A DNA stretch of 13,595 nt from Caldithrix sp. (GCA_020722685.1 DYKH01000108.1:1-13595), one strand, 5' to 3'; shown: positions 1-8,656, counted from the first letter of the stretch. The notes: generated by a model not told the origin, from the letters alone. Numbers and translations: made by a program.

Positions 1-2238
1 AAAGACTTTCGCGTCCATAACGTCGGCACCCTGTGGACGATGGTGACCAACTATGGCTCTTATGGCGATCCCAACTCTTCCGTGCCGTCCATGGATTGGC
101 CGGGCGGGAGCGAGACCTATTATCTTTGGGAGGGTCGTTTTTGGATTGGAGCAATCGTAGATGGCGAAAAGTTGGTATCCCATGCCGACTATGGCAACTA
201 TGAGTTTTACCCCACAGAAGGGACGACCTTTGAATTCGGTCCCGGCAAGTCCATTCAGGATCATTATGTAGTCTATGACGACTTGTATTCCATTGCCGGG
301 CATACCCCTATGGGCCTCGAAATCCACGAGCGCGGCCTGACCTGGAGCATGGGGGACTATGATGATTTCATTATTTATGAATACGAAATCATTAATGTAG
401 GCGACAAAACCCTGAACAATGTCTTCCTTGGCTGGATATATGATTGCGACGTGGCGCAACTCGCCGATCCTTCCGATCCGCACATCGACGATTTGGTTGA
501 CTATGATGGATATGACGCGGATGATACCGACACCGATGTCGCAGATTGGGTCGATCCTTTAGACTTGGATGCAGATGGCCTGCTTGGTTACGACGAGTGG
601 GGCTGGCCTTATGGGTATCCGCTCTTGCAGAGCGGTGCGCCCACCAACCCCAACTACGATCCGTCGAAGATCGAGCCGGATGGATTTTACGACGAATGGC
701 AAGTTTGGCTGGACGACAACGGTCCGGAGCTGCATTGGCAAACCGGTACAAATCCGGCCGGCGCGCCAGCCGGCGCAGTAGCCGTGCTCAACGGCAAAAC
801 CCTCCATGGTTGGCTGATCCCCCGCAATACCTCCTATATCTATGACGCTGACTACCCGCAGTCGGCTGAGAACGACATTGGCGAACGGGGTTCCACGCAG
901 CCGATTCCGGGCTTTATCGGCGGACGCCTCATCTATTCCGATATCATCAAGAAAAGCGATGTCTTTCCCTACTTGACGACGCCGGAAGACACGATGCTGC
1001 GACCCTACGCACACCAGTGGTGGAACTGGGAAAGCGACCCGGGTGACGATATTGAAAAGTATGATTACTTGGCCGCGCAGCATGCTGCCTCCACCCAGTA
1101 TGGCAAGCACTATAATTTTCTGCCAAACCCGTTCGACATCAACGCGCCGACCTTTGATTATCGTTGGTTGACCTCGACAGGGCCGTTCAACAATTTCGCT
1201 CCGGGCGATAAAATCCGCGCTGTTTATGCTTCCGGCGTTGGCCTTGGGCCCATGGGGATGCGGGAGAATTTGGATAATGCTCTCAAAGCCTATTATGCCG
1301 GCAGCCGTCGTAGTGATCCCTACAATCCAACGGCTCCGGATGAAGACGTTCATTATGCGCTACCTATCCCGCCGCCCATTCCAAACTTGACCTACACACC
1401 GTTGGATGGCGGTGCTCGGTTGGCTTGGGACAATTTGGCGGAAACGACCGTGGATGCCATGTTGGGCCGCCCGGATTTTGAAGGCTACAAAGTATACCGC
1501 TCTTTGTACAACCCCAGTAATTGGGAGCTCGTCGCTGCTTTCGATAACGTTGCTGCAGAGGTCTTGGTCACCAATACCGAGGGCACTGTTGTCAATGCCA
1601 AGCGTGATCCCAGTTCGGGTGCAGAAGTGCCGTATGGAGATCCTCGCTGGGAGCAGCTTGGCGCTGAGAACTATATCAAAGTCGACCTGCCGGACGTCAC
1701 CCACAGTTATGATGACAGGGGGGGTACTTTCCTTGGGCGGCAAATCTCCAAGCCGATCAACGGTCTGCAGTACTTTTACGCCGTAGTTGCCTATGATCCG
1801 TATAAAGCAGCCACCGAGGATCAACCCGAGCTGTTGCCGCAGGAATCGGCAAAGAGCAACTATATGAAGGATGCTTCTACCGGTGCGCCGCTTCCGGTCA
1901 TCCCAACGAGAATGTATACGGAGCAGGACAAGGCCAACTTTGCCATGAGCAGCATCAACGTGGTTCCCAATCCCTACAAGGGAACGGCTCTGTTCGAGTC
2001 CCGCTATGAAGATAAGATTCGTTTTACCAATCTGCCCCCTGCTTGCAAGATTTCCATATTCACCATAACCGGGGATCTTGTTGATACGATCTACCACAAC
2101 ACCGGTACGGATTCGGAGATTTGGAATCTCATCTCGCGCAACAACCAGAAGGCAGTGAGCGGCTTGTACGTCTATGTGGTCGAGACTGAGCAGCCCAGTT
2201 ATAAAAAGTTCGTGGGCAAATTTGTGATTATTCGATAG
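1..2238 (+). CDS. Secreted fibronectin-type protein with T9SS-like sorting tail (5' end outside window)
   Basis: The reading frame is open from base 1, so the start and any signal peptide lie upstream; 745 codons are visible. The N-terminal part (residues about 15-150) is aromatic-rich and contains a segment reading LWEGRFWIGAIVDGEKLVS. That segment resembles the opening region of large uncharacterised exported proteins of FCB candidate phyla; this recognition is from memory. Residues about 156-199 are very rich in Asp and include a 12-residue loop, DLDADGLLGYDE (188-199), that fits the EF-hand calcium-loop consensus. A fibronectin type III-like domain (about 458-612) contains GYKVYRS and a YFYAVVAYD strand. 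The C-terminus from about residue 650 (VVPNPYKG ... GLYVYVVE ... GKFVIIR) has the beta-sandwich pattern of T9SS type A sorting domains, though with NPYKG in place of NPFNP. The next gene, 18 nt downstream, is a PorV/PorQ-like barrel, so the two are probably co-transcribed. The specific substrate or function is not recognisable. Confidence 0.85.
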   Translation, partial: KDFRVHNVGTLWTMVTNYGSYGDPNSSVPSMDWPGGSETYYLWEGRFWIGAIVDGEKLVSHADYGNYEFYPTEGTTFEFGPGKSIQDHYVVYDDLYSIAGHTPMGLEIHERGLTWSMGDYDDFIIYEYEIINVGDKTLNNVFLGWIYDCDVAQLADPSDPHIDDLVDYDGYDADDTDTDVADWVDPLDLDADGLLGYDEWGWPYGYPLLQSGAPTNPNYDPSKIEPDGFYDEWQVWLDDNGPELHWQTGTNPAGAPAGAVAVLNGKTLHGWLIPRNTSYIYDADYPQSAENDIGERGSTQPIPGFIGGRLIYSDIIKKSDVFPYLTTPEDTMLRPYAHQWWNWESDPGDDIEKYDYLAAQHAASTQYGKHYNFLPNPFDINAPTFDYRWLTSTGPFNNFAPGDKIRAVYASGVGLGPMGMRENLDNALKAYYAGSRRSDPYNPTAPDEDVHYALPIPPPIPNLTYTPLDGGARLAWDNLAETTVDAMLGRPDFEGYKVYRSLYNPSNWELVAAFDNVAAEVLVTNTEGTVVNAKRDPSSGAEVPYGDPRWEQLGAENYIKVDLPDVTHSYDDRGGTFLGRQISKPINGLQYFYAVVAYDPYKAATEDQPELLPQESAKSNYMKDASTGAPLPVIPTRMYTEQDKANFAMSSINVVPNPYKGTALFESRYEDKIRFTNLPPACKISIFTITGDLVDTIYHNTGTDSEIWNLISRNNQKAVSGLYVYVVETEQPSYKKFVGKFVIIR

Positions 2239-2256
2239 GGCAAGGAGGCTGATAGA

Positions 2257-3336
2257 ATGAAGAATCTCTCCGTTTATATATTCGTGATCGCTCTGTGGGC
2301 ATGTGGAGCGGGCTATGCCCAAGAATTTGCCAAGGTCGGCACGGCAGGTGCACAATTCTTAAAGATCGGCGTTGGCTCTCGCGGCGTCGCCATGGGCGAA
2401 GCCTACGATGCAGTGGTGAACGACGCTTCCGCTATCTTTTGGAATCCGGCAGGCCTGGCGGCCGTGCAAAGAAACAGCGCCGTTTTTAGTCACGCCAATT
2501 GGATCGCCGATATCAAGTATGAGGCGGCCGCCATTGCCCACAATCTCTCTAACATTGGTGTTGTTGGCTTGAGCTTCGCTTATCTCACCTCCGGCGACAT
2601 GATGGAGACAACTGTGGAAATGCAGCAGGGAACCGGGCGCACTTTTGCCGCCACGGACCTGATGATCGGCGCTTCGTTTGCGCGCATGCTGACCGATCGC
2701 TTCAGCATTGGTGGGAATGTCAAGTACGTGGAAGAAAAGCTGGCCGAGGAAAAAGCCACTGCCTGGGGCATCGATATTGGAACGCTGTATTGGACCGGCT
2801 TCAAGTCGCTCCGGCTTGGCATGTCCATCCGCAACTTTGGTCCGGAACTGCAATTCGCAGGAACCTACCAGGACTATGATAACGGTAACTGGGTCGTTGA
2901 TGCGACCACGGGCAAACCAGAACAGAAAAAGTACCTGCCCTACCACATGCCGATGACCTTCAGGGTTAGTCTTGCCTATGACTTGGTGCAAAAGGAAAAT
3001 ACGTATCTGACGCTGGCGACCGACCTAGCTCATCCCAACGACAACGTCGAAAGACTGAATGTTGGCGCCGAGTTGAAAATGATGAAAGTTCTTGCCCTGC
3101 GCCTCGGCTTCACGGGCCTAGTGGGAATTATGAAGCGTGAAGACCAAGAGACCGAGGGAGTCGATACTGCGAATGAGGTGACCTATAGCATTCACAACTA
3201 CACCCAGAATCTGAGTGCCGGTGTGGGATTGAACATGGATCTTAAAGGTCTTGGCAGTTACCAGTTCGATTACGCCTATTCCGATTTCGGCGTCTTGGAT
3301 TGGGCGCATCGGATGTCATTAACTATTTGCTTTTAG
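2257..3336 (+). CDS. PorV/PorQ family outer-membrane beta-barrel protein
   Basis: 359 residues. An AAGGAGG ribosome site at 2242-2248 lies 8 nt before the ATG. Residues 1-21 form a signal peptide (MKNLSVYIFVIALWACGAGYA), with cleavage likely near AQ|EF. The mature N-terminus carries the family signature: GTAGAQFLKIGVGSRGVAMG, then AYDAVVNDASAIFWNPAGLA. The rest is alternating amphipathic strands ending in an aromatic C-terminal residue (ICF), as expected of a FadL-like outer-membrane barrel. In Bacteroidota, PorV shuttles T9SS cargo to the PorU sortase and PorQ is a related barrel. Outside Bacteroidota the family has many paralogues whose roles are not established, so a T9SS role is an inference from family and from the preceding gene. 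The 18-nt gap to that gene suggests one operon and possibly a dedicated cargo/carrier pair. It cannot be assigned to PorV or PorQ from sequence alone. Confidence 0.88.
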   Translation: MKNLSVYIFVIALWACGAGYAQEFAKVGTAGAQFLKIGVGSRGVAMGEAYDAVVNDASAIFWNPAGLAAVQRNSAVFSHANWIADIKYEAAAIAHNLSNIGVVGLSFAYLTSGDMMETTVEMQQGTGRTFAATDLMIGASFARMLTDRFSIGGNVKYVEEKLAEEKATAWGIDIGTLYWTGFKSLRLGMSIRNFGPELQFAGTYQDYDNGNWVVDATTGKPEQKKYLPYHMPMTFRVSLAYDLVQKENTYLTLATDLAHPNDNVERLNVGAELKMMKVLALRLGFTGLVGIMKREDQETEGVDTANEVTYSIHNYTQNLSAGVGLNMDLKGLGSYQFDYAYSDFGVLDWAHRMSLTICF

Positions 3337-3363
3337 CAGGCCGGCATGGAGGATGCAGTTGCT

Positions 3364-3398
3364 ACCAAGGCACAAGGACACCAAGAAATGACTTGGTG
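3364..3398. repeat. Intergenic CAAGG-type repeat with short hairpin
   Basis: The 125-nt gap between the barrel gene and the next large gene contains CAAGG at 3366 and 3373 and CAAG at 3382. It also has a perfect 7-bp inverted repeat, CACCAAG (3379-3385) and CTTGGTG (3392-3398), with a 6-nt loop. This resembles the dispersed accaaggcacaaagacaccaag-type intergenic elements known from many environmental genomes (from memory). A transcription-terminator role is possible but no clear T-tract follows. Confidence 0.4.
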
Positions 3399-3407
3399 GC
3401 CGGAAAA

Positions 3408-3436
3408 TTTCTGCAAATTATACAAGACTATTCTTG
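3408..3436 (+). promoter_or_regulatory. Possible FCB-type promoter before the 1367-residue gene
   Basis: TATTCTTG (3429-3436) matches the Bacteroidota -7 box TANNTTTG at all but one position, and a TTTC (3408-3411) lies 17 nt upstream where a TTTG-like -33 box would be. The start codon is 26 nt downstream. This is a weak match in AT-rich DNA and could be chance. Confidence 0.2.
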
Positions 3437-3461
3437 AATTCGCAAAGTTAGGAGGAGTTCT

Positions 3462-6400
3462 ATGAGGAGATCGGGAGGAAGTTATCTTCTGTCAGTTTTG
3501 CTGGCGATCGGCTTTCTGGCTGTCGGCCCGGAAGTCTCTTTAGCCGCAGCCCCGAAAGTGCTCTCCGCCAAATATGTCGATGCCGATAATATCTTGGAGA
3601 TTGTTTTCGATCAACCGGTTTATAATGATTCTCTCCATGTAATGCGCTCCGGCATTACTTTAGATGGTGATGATGGCGGCGAAAATCCGGATTTTACTCT
3701 GACCGGTGGGGTTCTTTCCGGCAACCCTGCCTTGACCGCCACGATCCAGATTCGCCTGACATTTGCGAATCAGCAGGTTATCGAAACGATGGTCGATAAG
3801 GAATCCCTAAAGCTTTTGCTCGGCAGTAATGTATTTTTGAATGCGAACATGGAAGGCAACGCCGCAGTGAGTGGCGATCAGGCCGTTCCTGTTACCTACG
3901 TTGCGGATGCCGCAGCGCCCAAAGTGACCAGCGCTGCCTATGACGCTGGCACCAATGTCTTGACCATTCAATTCGATGGCGCCGTGAACGGTCGTCAAGT
4001 CGAGTTGACCAAAATCGCTTTCGACGACGACCATGGCGGCAGCAAACAGGACGTGAAATTCAACAGCATTAACGAGCGAGTGGAAACTGCAACGCTTTCG
4101 GCGACGATGAGAATATCATTCAATCCCCGGCATCAGCAAACAATCGAAAGCATGGACTTGGCTAATCTGACTCTGACGTTGCAGCCATTTGCCTTCGTTA
4201 CCAGTCAGGGAAATACTGCCAAGGCGACTGATGATTCATACGTGGTGAATGTTTCCTCATCTCCCGACAATAAGCCGACGATGTTGCGATCGGCTTCATA
4301 CGACGCCGTCGAAAACAATTTGCGGTTGTTTTTCAACGAAAAGGTTCTCACCACCTACCGCGAAGAATCTGCGGTCAATTTCAAAGGTATCGCCGTTCAC
4401 AATCCGGCCAATTCCGAAGTAGCGAGGCTGTCGGGCGCGGCTGCCATCTCCGTCACGGCGGACACGCAAATGGTAATCATGGTGTTGCCGGCGGATCAGC
4501 GGCTCATCGAGAATCTCACCGACAAGTCCGGCTTAAAAGTGACGGTGGATGCATTTGCGATTCTGGATGAGTCGGGGAACGGCATTCGGGCTTATGCTTT
4601 GGAGGACAATATTCAAGTCGCTTACACCGAAGAATCGGGAAGCGACGCTCCCACCATCACCGCAGCCGAGTACAACGCCGGGACCAACATTCTAACCCTC
4701 ACCTTTGGCAACATCAGCGCCAAGACCCGCGGCATCGATACTACCAATGTGAACCTCACCGGCGTCGAGCTGGACGACGACAACGGCGGCGCCAACGCCA
4801 ACGTCGTGCTGAGCGGCGGCAAGATCAAAGGCATCAAGTCCGGCGTGCCGGCCTTTATTCGGTCTCTGGAGATCACCCTGGTCGCGGATGACGAAGCCAA
4901 AGTGGAAAGTTTTGCCAACAAGAATCAAATCAGCATCGGCGTGGATCCGCTCAGCTTTTTCTTTGAAAGCTATACCAAAACCAAGAATGGCAACCATAGG
5001 ATCGATATTGGCCAAATAGCCGTGGCGTATCAAGCAGACGCGACCGCCCCGCAGCTTCTTTCGGCAAGATATGATTTCAAAGACAAGATTCTTGGCTTGA
5101 CGTTTGACAAGCTGGTGAGCGTGAGCACCTTTGACCCGAAGACAATAGGCTTTGGCGGAGTTTCGCTGACTGGCGGTTCGCTACAAGAGCGGTCACCTTC
5201 TCCCTCCCTGCATGTGGCCGTGTCGGCTCAGGATCAAGCTTCTATTGAAGCGCTTTCCATGGTTACCAAAGCTGCGCCGACGATTTCCTTGGCAGCTGGT
5301 GCGGCGAAGAATTTGGACGGCATCGGCAATCAGCAGATCGCCTACCAAGACGGTGACCTTACCCCAACTGGAACAACGATCATGGTCGGCTACGGACGTA
5401 GCTTCTGGGATAAGAGCTACGAGCTTTTCCCGACTGTGGATCAACTCGTTCCCGCCTCGTTGCGAGCCGTGGGTGAGCATTCCTATTTTTATATCGCTGA
5501 TGATCAATGGCGCGTCAATGTAACACCGGAGGATGTCTCGGCCTTGCAGACGGCATTCGAATCGAGCACACCGGCCGATGCGAGCAAAGGCATCTATCAG
5601 CTTTGTCGCGAGACGTTCGGTCAGGAACCGAATACGGACAATGATGCTCGCATCTATATTTTGCTGCTTAATCTACGGGATGAGTTCGAAAGGGCTAGCG
5701 GTGACGCATCAGCGGACATACCAAAAGCCGGCGCTTTTGAAGCTCGCAATGAACAAAAGATTGCCGATAATCCGCATTCCAACGAAGTGGATATGATTTA
5801 TGTGGATTCGTATCCAATCATCAAGGCCGGCTACGCCCCCAAGGTCATTGCGACTTATTTTACCAACATGATCATGCAGCATACGGATGCAAATGAGGAA
5901 CCGTGGTTGAACGAGGGCATGGCGGCTCTGGCCCAAGATATTTGCGGCTTCGGCTATTCGAATTTCCGTTATCCCTCCGAACTGCCTCTGATTCCAGCGA
6001 ACAGCCCGCTCACACTGTGGACCGGCTGGACGGGCGGGCACCCGGGAACGGATATCAACGAGAGAAACCGGGTCTACCTCTTTTTCCGCTACATCTACGA
6101 GCAGTACGGTGGTGCTGCGACCATCGCTGCGATCGCTGCTGAGTTGGAAAACGGTATCGCCTCCGTGGACAAGGTTTTGTCCAGCAAAGGCGTGGCTGAT
6201 CTCACCACCTGGTCCGTCCTTTATGATCTGGCCGCCGCCTGCCTTGCCGACGTGCAGGACGATGTCACCTACGGCAACAGGTACGGAATTGCCTCCACCA
6301 ATCTGCGCAGTCCTACTATTGTGGAAATAACTTTCAAGACCAACGAGTTTGTGGGCTCGGTTACGCAATGGTCTTTGGTGTATAATCTGATCAAAGCCGC

Positions 6401-7565
6401 GAACAATCCCGGTAAGGTCAATTTCAACGGCGACGACAATGCCAAGTTCAGGGTGCGGGTGGTCGCTTTGTCGCCGTTGACCATTAGAGAAGTCACACTG
6501 GATGAGAAAAACGAAGCGCAGATCGATCTATCGATGGGAGATCGACCGGTGTATTTGGTAGTCACCCGCAAAGACGTCGGGCCGGCGGGCATAGCTTCTT
6601 ACGTGGTGAGTAAAGATCTCGCTGCCCCTACCTACGTCGAATTGCGAGTGTTCCAGAATCCGTCGGTCAACAAGCTGATAGATTTCCATGTCCTTGCTTC
6701 GGAGAGGCTGTACGGCGACGTGCCGCCCACCGAAGGCCCGGTATTGACCGCCAAAACCGGAACGTCTGAAGTCAAATACGTGGCGGCGTTGGAGTACTCG
6801 AACGCAAAGACCAGCGTGTTCAATTACAAGGCCAGTGTGGAAATACGCGACAGCGGAGATTATACCTTTTCCTTGAGCGGACAAGATGCGGGAGGGAGTG
6901 ACTTTCCTACTCAACAAGTGACGGCCAAGGTGCAGAAGATCGTCGCGACAAATGGCGGTTTGCTTTCCGAGCCTACGACCTCCGCCACGCTGGAAATTCC
7001 GGCCAATGCCTTGAGCAAAGACGCATTATTGACTGCCATCGCTTCTCCGGATGGCAAAGCAGTCACCTTTGGTCCGTCATCAGCGGCTTTGTCTGCAAAA
7101 GCGCGCCTCACTATGCCCTATGAGGGTCCCGACGACGCGACCAAAATTGGGATTTGCCGGTTAGAAGACAATCAATGGGTCTATGTGGGTGGAACAATTG
7201 ATCGCAAGAACAAGACGATCAGCGTCAGGACCGATCGTTTGGGTGAGTTTAGTGTTCAGTCCGGCGAATTTGATCCCAGCGAAGGCGAAGTTGTCGTGCC
7301 CGAAAAATACAACCTGGCGCAAAATTATCCAAATCCCTTCAATCCGACTACGACCATTGCTTTTGATTTGCCCGAAGCCGGACAGGTAGTTATTAAGGTT
7401 TTTGATATCTTGGGAAAAGAAATCGCAATCTTGACAAATACATACCGTGAAGCCGGCTCGCACAGCATCGTGTTTGATGCGAATGAGCTGAGCACCGGCG
7501 TTTATTTCTACACCATTCAAGCCGGGTCATTTAGCATGACGCGGAAGATGATGGTGCTGAAATAA
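3462..7565 (+). CDS. Large exported multidomain protein: five beta repeats, degenerate M30-like peptidase, ZU5-like domain, T9SS sorting tail
   Basis: 1367 residues; AGGAGGAG at 3450-3457 supports the ATG at 3462. Residues 1-28 are a signal peptide. Five related repeats of about 120 residues begin near residues 30, 152, 272, 396 and 529, each opening with a form of AP-x-(I/V/L)-x-SA-x-Y-D followed by a hydrophobic strand (NILEIVFD, NVLTIQFD, NILTLTFG). Repeats 1, 2 and 4 carry an acidic loop: DGDDGG (68-73), DDDHGG (188-193), DDDNGG (438-443). Residues about 641-960 resemble an M30/hyicolysin-like metallopeptidase, with WLNEGMAALA at 815-824. The expected HEFQH zinc motif reads TYFTN (798-802), so the region is probably catalytically dead. 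A ZU5-like domain follows (about 1165-1265, with LEIPANALS and LGEFSV). The tail from NLAQNYPNPFNP (1284-1295) to TRKMMVLK is a T9SS type A sorting domain. Likely a cell-surface or secreted binding or scaffold protein; ligand unknown. Confidence 0.9.
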   Translation: MRRSGGSYLLSVLLAIGFLAVGPEVSLAAAPKVLSAKYVDADNILEIVFDQPVYNDSLHVMRSGITLDGDDGGENPDFTLTGGVLSGNPALTATIQIRLTFANQQVIETMVDKESLKLLLGSNVFLNANMEGNAAVSGDQAVPVTYVADAAAPKVTSAAYDAGTNVLTIQFDGAVNGRQVELTKIAFDDDHGGSKQDVKFNSINERVETATLSATMRISFNPRHQQTIESMDLANLTLTLQPFAFVTSQGNTAKATDDSYVVNVSSSPDNKPTMLRSASYDAVENNLRLFFNEKVLTTYREESAVNFKGIAVHNPANSEVARLSGAAAISVTADTQMVIMVLPADQRLIENLTDKSGLKVTVDAFAILDESGNGIRAYALEDNIQVAYTEESGSDAPTITAAEYNAGTNILTLTFGNISAKTRGIDTTNVNLTGVELDDDNGGANANVVLSGGKIKGIKSGVPAFIRSLEITLVADDEAKVESFANKNQISIGVDPLSFFFESYTKTKNGNHRIDIGQIAVAYQADATAPQLLSARYDFKDKILGLTFDKLVSVSTFDPKTIGFGGVSLTGGSLQERSPSPSLHVAVSAQDQASIEALSMVTKAAPTISLAAGAAKNLDGIGNQQIAYQDGDLTPTGTTIMVGYGRSFWDKSYELFPTVDQLVPASLRAVGEHSYFYIADDQWRVNVTPEDVSALQTAFESSTPADASKGIYQLCRETFGQEPNTDNDARIYILLLNLRDEFERASGDASADIPKAGAFEARNEQKIADNPHSNEVDMIYVDSYPIIKAGYAPKVIATYFTNMIMQHTDANEEPWLNEGMAALAQDICGFGYSNFRYPSELPLIPANSPLTLWTGWTGGHPGTDINERNRVYLFFRYIYEQYGGAATIAAIAAELENGIASVDKVLSSKGVADLTTWSVLYDLAAACLADVQDDVTYGNRYGIASTNLRSPTIVEITFKTNEFVGSVTQWSLVYNLIKAANNPGKVNFNGDDNAKFRVRVVALSPLTIREVTLDEKNEAQIDLSMGDRPVYLVVTRKDVGPAGIASYVVSKDLAAPTYVELRVFQNPSVNKLIDFHVLASERLYGDVPPTEGPVLTAKTGTSEVKYVAALEYSNAKTSVFNYKASVEIRDSGDYTFSLSGQDAGGSDFPTQQVTAKVQKIVATNGGLLSEPTTSATLEIPANALSKDALLTAIASPDGKAVTFGPSSAALSAKARLTMPYEGPDDATKIGICRLEDNQWVYVGGTIDRKNKTISVRTDRLGEFSVQSGEFDPSEGEVVVPEKYNLAQNYPNPFNPTTTIAFDLPEAGQVVIKVFDILGKEIAILTNTYREAGSHSIVFDANELSTGVYFYTIQAGSFSMTRKMMVLK

Positions 7566-7645
7566 AGTGCCTAAAGTGAGCTAAAGTGACTAAAGTGCCT
7601 GAAGTGACTAAAATGACTAAAGTGCTTAAGTACTTTAGTCACTTC
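7563..7645. repeat. 9-bp-period TAAAGTG repeat array with inverted copy
   Basis: TAAAGTG or a one-base variant occurs at 7563, 7572, 7582, 7591, 7600, 7609 and 7618, a step of 9 nt with one of 10. The first unit contains the TAA stop codon of the preceding gene. The array ends in an inverted copy at 7631-7645. TGACTAAAGT (7614-7623) pairs perfectly with ACTTTAGTCA (7632-7641), and GAAGTGACTAAA (7601-7612) alternatively pairs with TTTAGTCACTTC (7634-7645). The transcript could therefore fold in two exclusive ways, and a terminator or 3' stabiliser role is possible. No T-tract follows directly. Confidence 0.8.
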
Positions 7646-7663
7646 CTAACTTAACATCCTTTT

Positions 7664-7669
7664 GGAGGA
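7664..7669 (+). promoter_or_regulatory. Ribosome binding site that fixes the lipoprotein start
   Basis: GGAGGA lies 7 nt before the ATG at 7677. The frame is also open from a TTG at 7662, but that codon overlaps this site and would add five charged residues (EEDS...) before the signal peptide. The ATG at 7677 is therefore preferred. Confidence 0.75.
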
Positions 7670-7676
7670 AGACTCC

Positions 7677-8585
7677 ATGACCGAAACGAAGCGCTGTTTT
7701 TTTCTTTTGATATTCAGTTTTATTTTCCTTTCATTGGCAGTCAGCGGCTGCTATCGGAAGGGTGAAAACATTCCTGTGAATCCGCCGACTGCAGAGACGC
7801 ACCTGCAAGACGCCTGGAATGCGTTTGAGAACGGCAGCTATTCCGCCGCAATCGAGTCGTTCACTGCTGCCAAGGATAGGGATGCTTTGCAGGCGGAAGC
7901 TTACCTTGGCCTGGGCTGGACCTTGGCGCGGCAGTTGAGTTTTGATCATGCCATTTCCAACTTTAGAATTATGCAAGCGATCAGCCAGGACGAGGCGATG
8001 TTGCTGGATAGCTACGCAGGATTAGCGGTGTGCTATGCTGCGATGAAGGATGATGAGAATGCCATTAAACAAGCGGAAAAGGTGCTGCAACGATCGCCCT
8101 CCTATGCTTTTTCCCATGATACCTATGTCGATGCCAAGGCTTTGAACGTCATTATTGCTCGCAGCTACGTGAATCAGATGGACTACCTTTCTGCATTGGA
8201 AATTGTGGAAGGTCGGATCCAAGCCGGATTTACGACCGAGCTTTTGAATGCGGGAATACTTTTCCAGGAAAGCAAAGAATCGCCGGTGGTGGTTTCACCA
8301 AATACTCCCGTGAACGGCGAGGCTACGCTGCGCTTTACTAAGGACAAAGGCGGGGTCGCCGTGCCGTTAGAGATCGTCAAAGTGCTGGCGATTAAGAGCG
8401 CCGATGGCAGGGTCGGCTATAGTGTGGTGAGCTTCCAGCAAGGCGGCGGCGAGGTCGTCTTCAAAGGCAATCCGATACCTCAGGCAACGGATGTGATGAA
8501 AGTAGATCTGATTTATGCTGCGGACTATGGTCTCTTTTTGTCGCAGCTTTTCGAGAAAATCAAGTCCCTTCGAGGCGGGGGTTGA
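7677..8585 (+). CDS. TPR-containing lipoprotein
   Basis: 302 residues from the ATG at 7677. The N-terminus is a lipoprotein signal: basic MTETKR, a long hydrophobic stretch, then lipobox VSGC with the lipidated cysteine at residue 25. Residues about 40-175 are helical repeats of TPR type. Examples are AWNAFENGSYSAAIESFTAA, then AYLGLGWTLARQLSFDHAI, then AGLAVCYAAMKDDENAIKQA with QRSPSY closing the third unit, and ARSYVNQMDYLSALEIV. The last 100 residues are predicted mainly beta with VSPNTPVNGEATLRF and a Gly-rich stretch; no known domain is recognised there. TPR lipoproteins in this group usually act as periplasmic or outer-membrane adaptors in assembly or secretion complexes. Placement after a T9SS-like cargo gene is suggestive only. 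It may be transcribed from its own promoter or read through the repeat array upstream. Confidence 0.85.
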   Translation: MTETKRCFFLLIFSFIFLSLAVSGCYRKGENIPVNPPTAETHLQDAWNAFENGSYSAAIESFTAAKDRDALQAEAYLGLGWTLARQLSFDHAISNFRIMQAISQDEAMLLDSYAGLAVCYAAMKDDENAIKQAEKVLQRSPSYAFSHDTYVDAKALNVIIARSYVNQMDYLSALEIVEGRIQAGFTTELLNAGILFQESKESPVVVSPNTPVNGEATLRFTKDKGGVAVPLEIVKVLAIKSADGRVGYSVVSFQQGGGEVVFKGNPIPQATDVMKVDLIYAADYGLFLSQLFEKIKSLRGGG

Positions 8586-8617
8586 GGGCATGACGTCTTC
8601 AGGCGGCTGATGACAGT

Positions 8618-8656
8618 GGCCCCTGGTGCAGAGAAAAGGCGACAGTCTGGGGGGCC
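8618..8656 (+). terminator. Possible weak terminator after the lipoprotein gene
   Basis: GGCCCC (8618-8623) and GGGGCC (8651-8656) form a 6-bp stem with a 27-nt loop, and GACAGT flanks or borders each arm (8612 and 8641). There is no T-tract. This sits in the 222-nt gap (8586-8807), in which no coding sequence is recognised. Confidence 0.2.

Noticed and set aside
559..1353. Long open frame on the - strand, with another at 1360-2355
   Set aside because: Both lie entirely opposite a well-supported + strand gene, show no recognisable domain, and have no ribosome site. They are codon-usage shadows.
5709..6368. 219-codon - strand open frame opposite the large gene
   Set aside because: It mirrors the peptidase-like region of the + strand protein and has no family resemblance.
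7563..7645. CRISPR array
   Set aside because: Units are only 9 nt with no unique spacers, and no cas genes are present. It is a short tandem repeat.
7662..7664. TTG as the lipoprotein start
   Set aside because: It overlaps the ribosome site and puts acidic residues before the lipoprotein signal; ATG 7677 is better placed.
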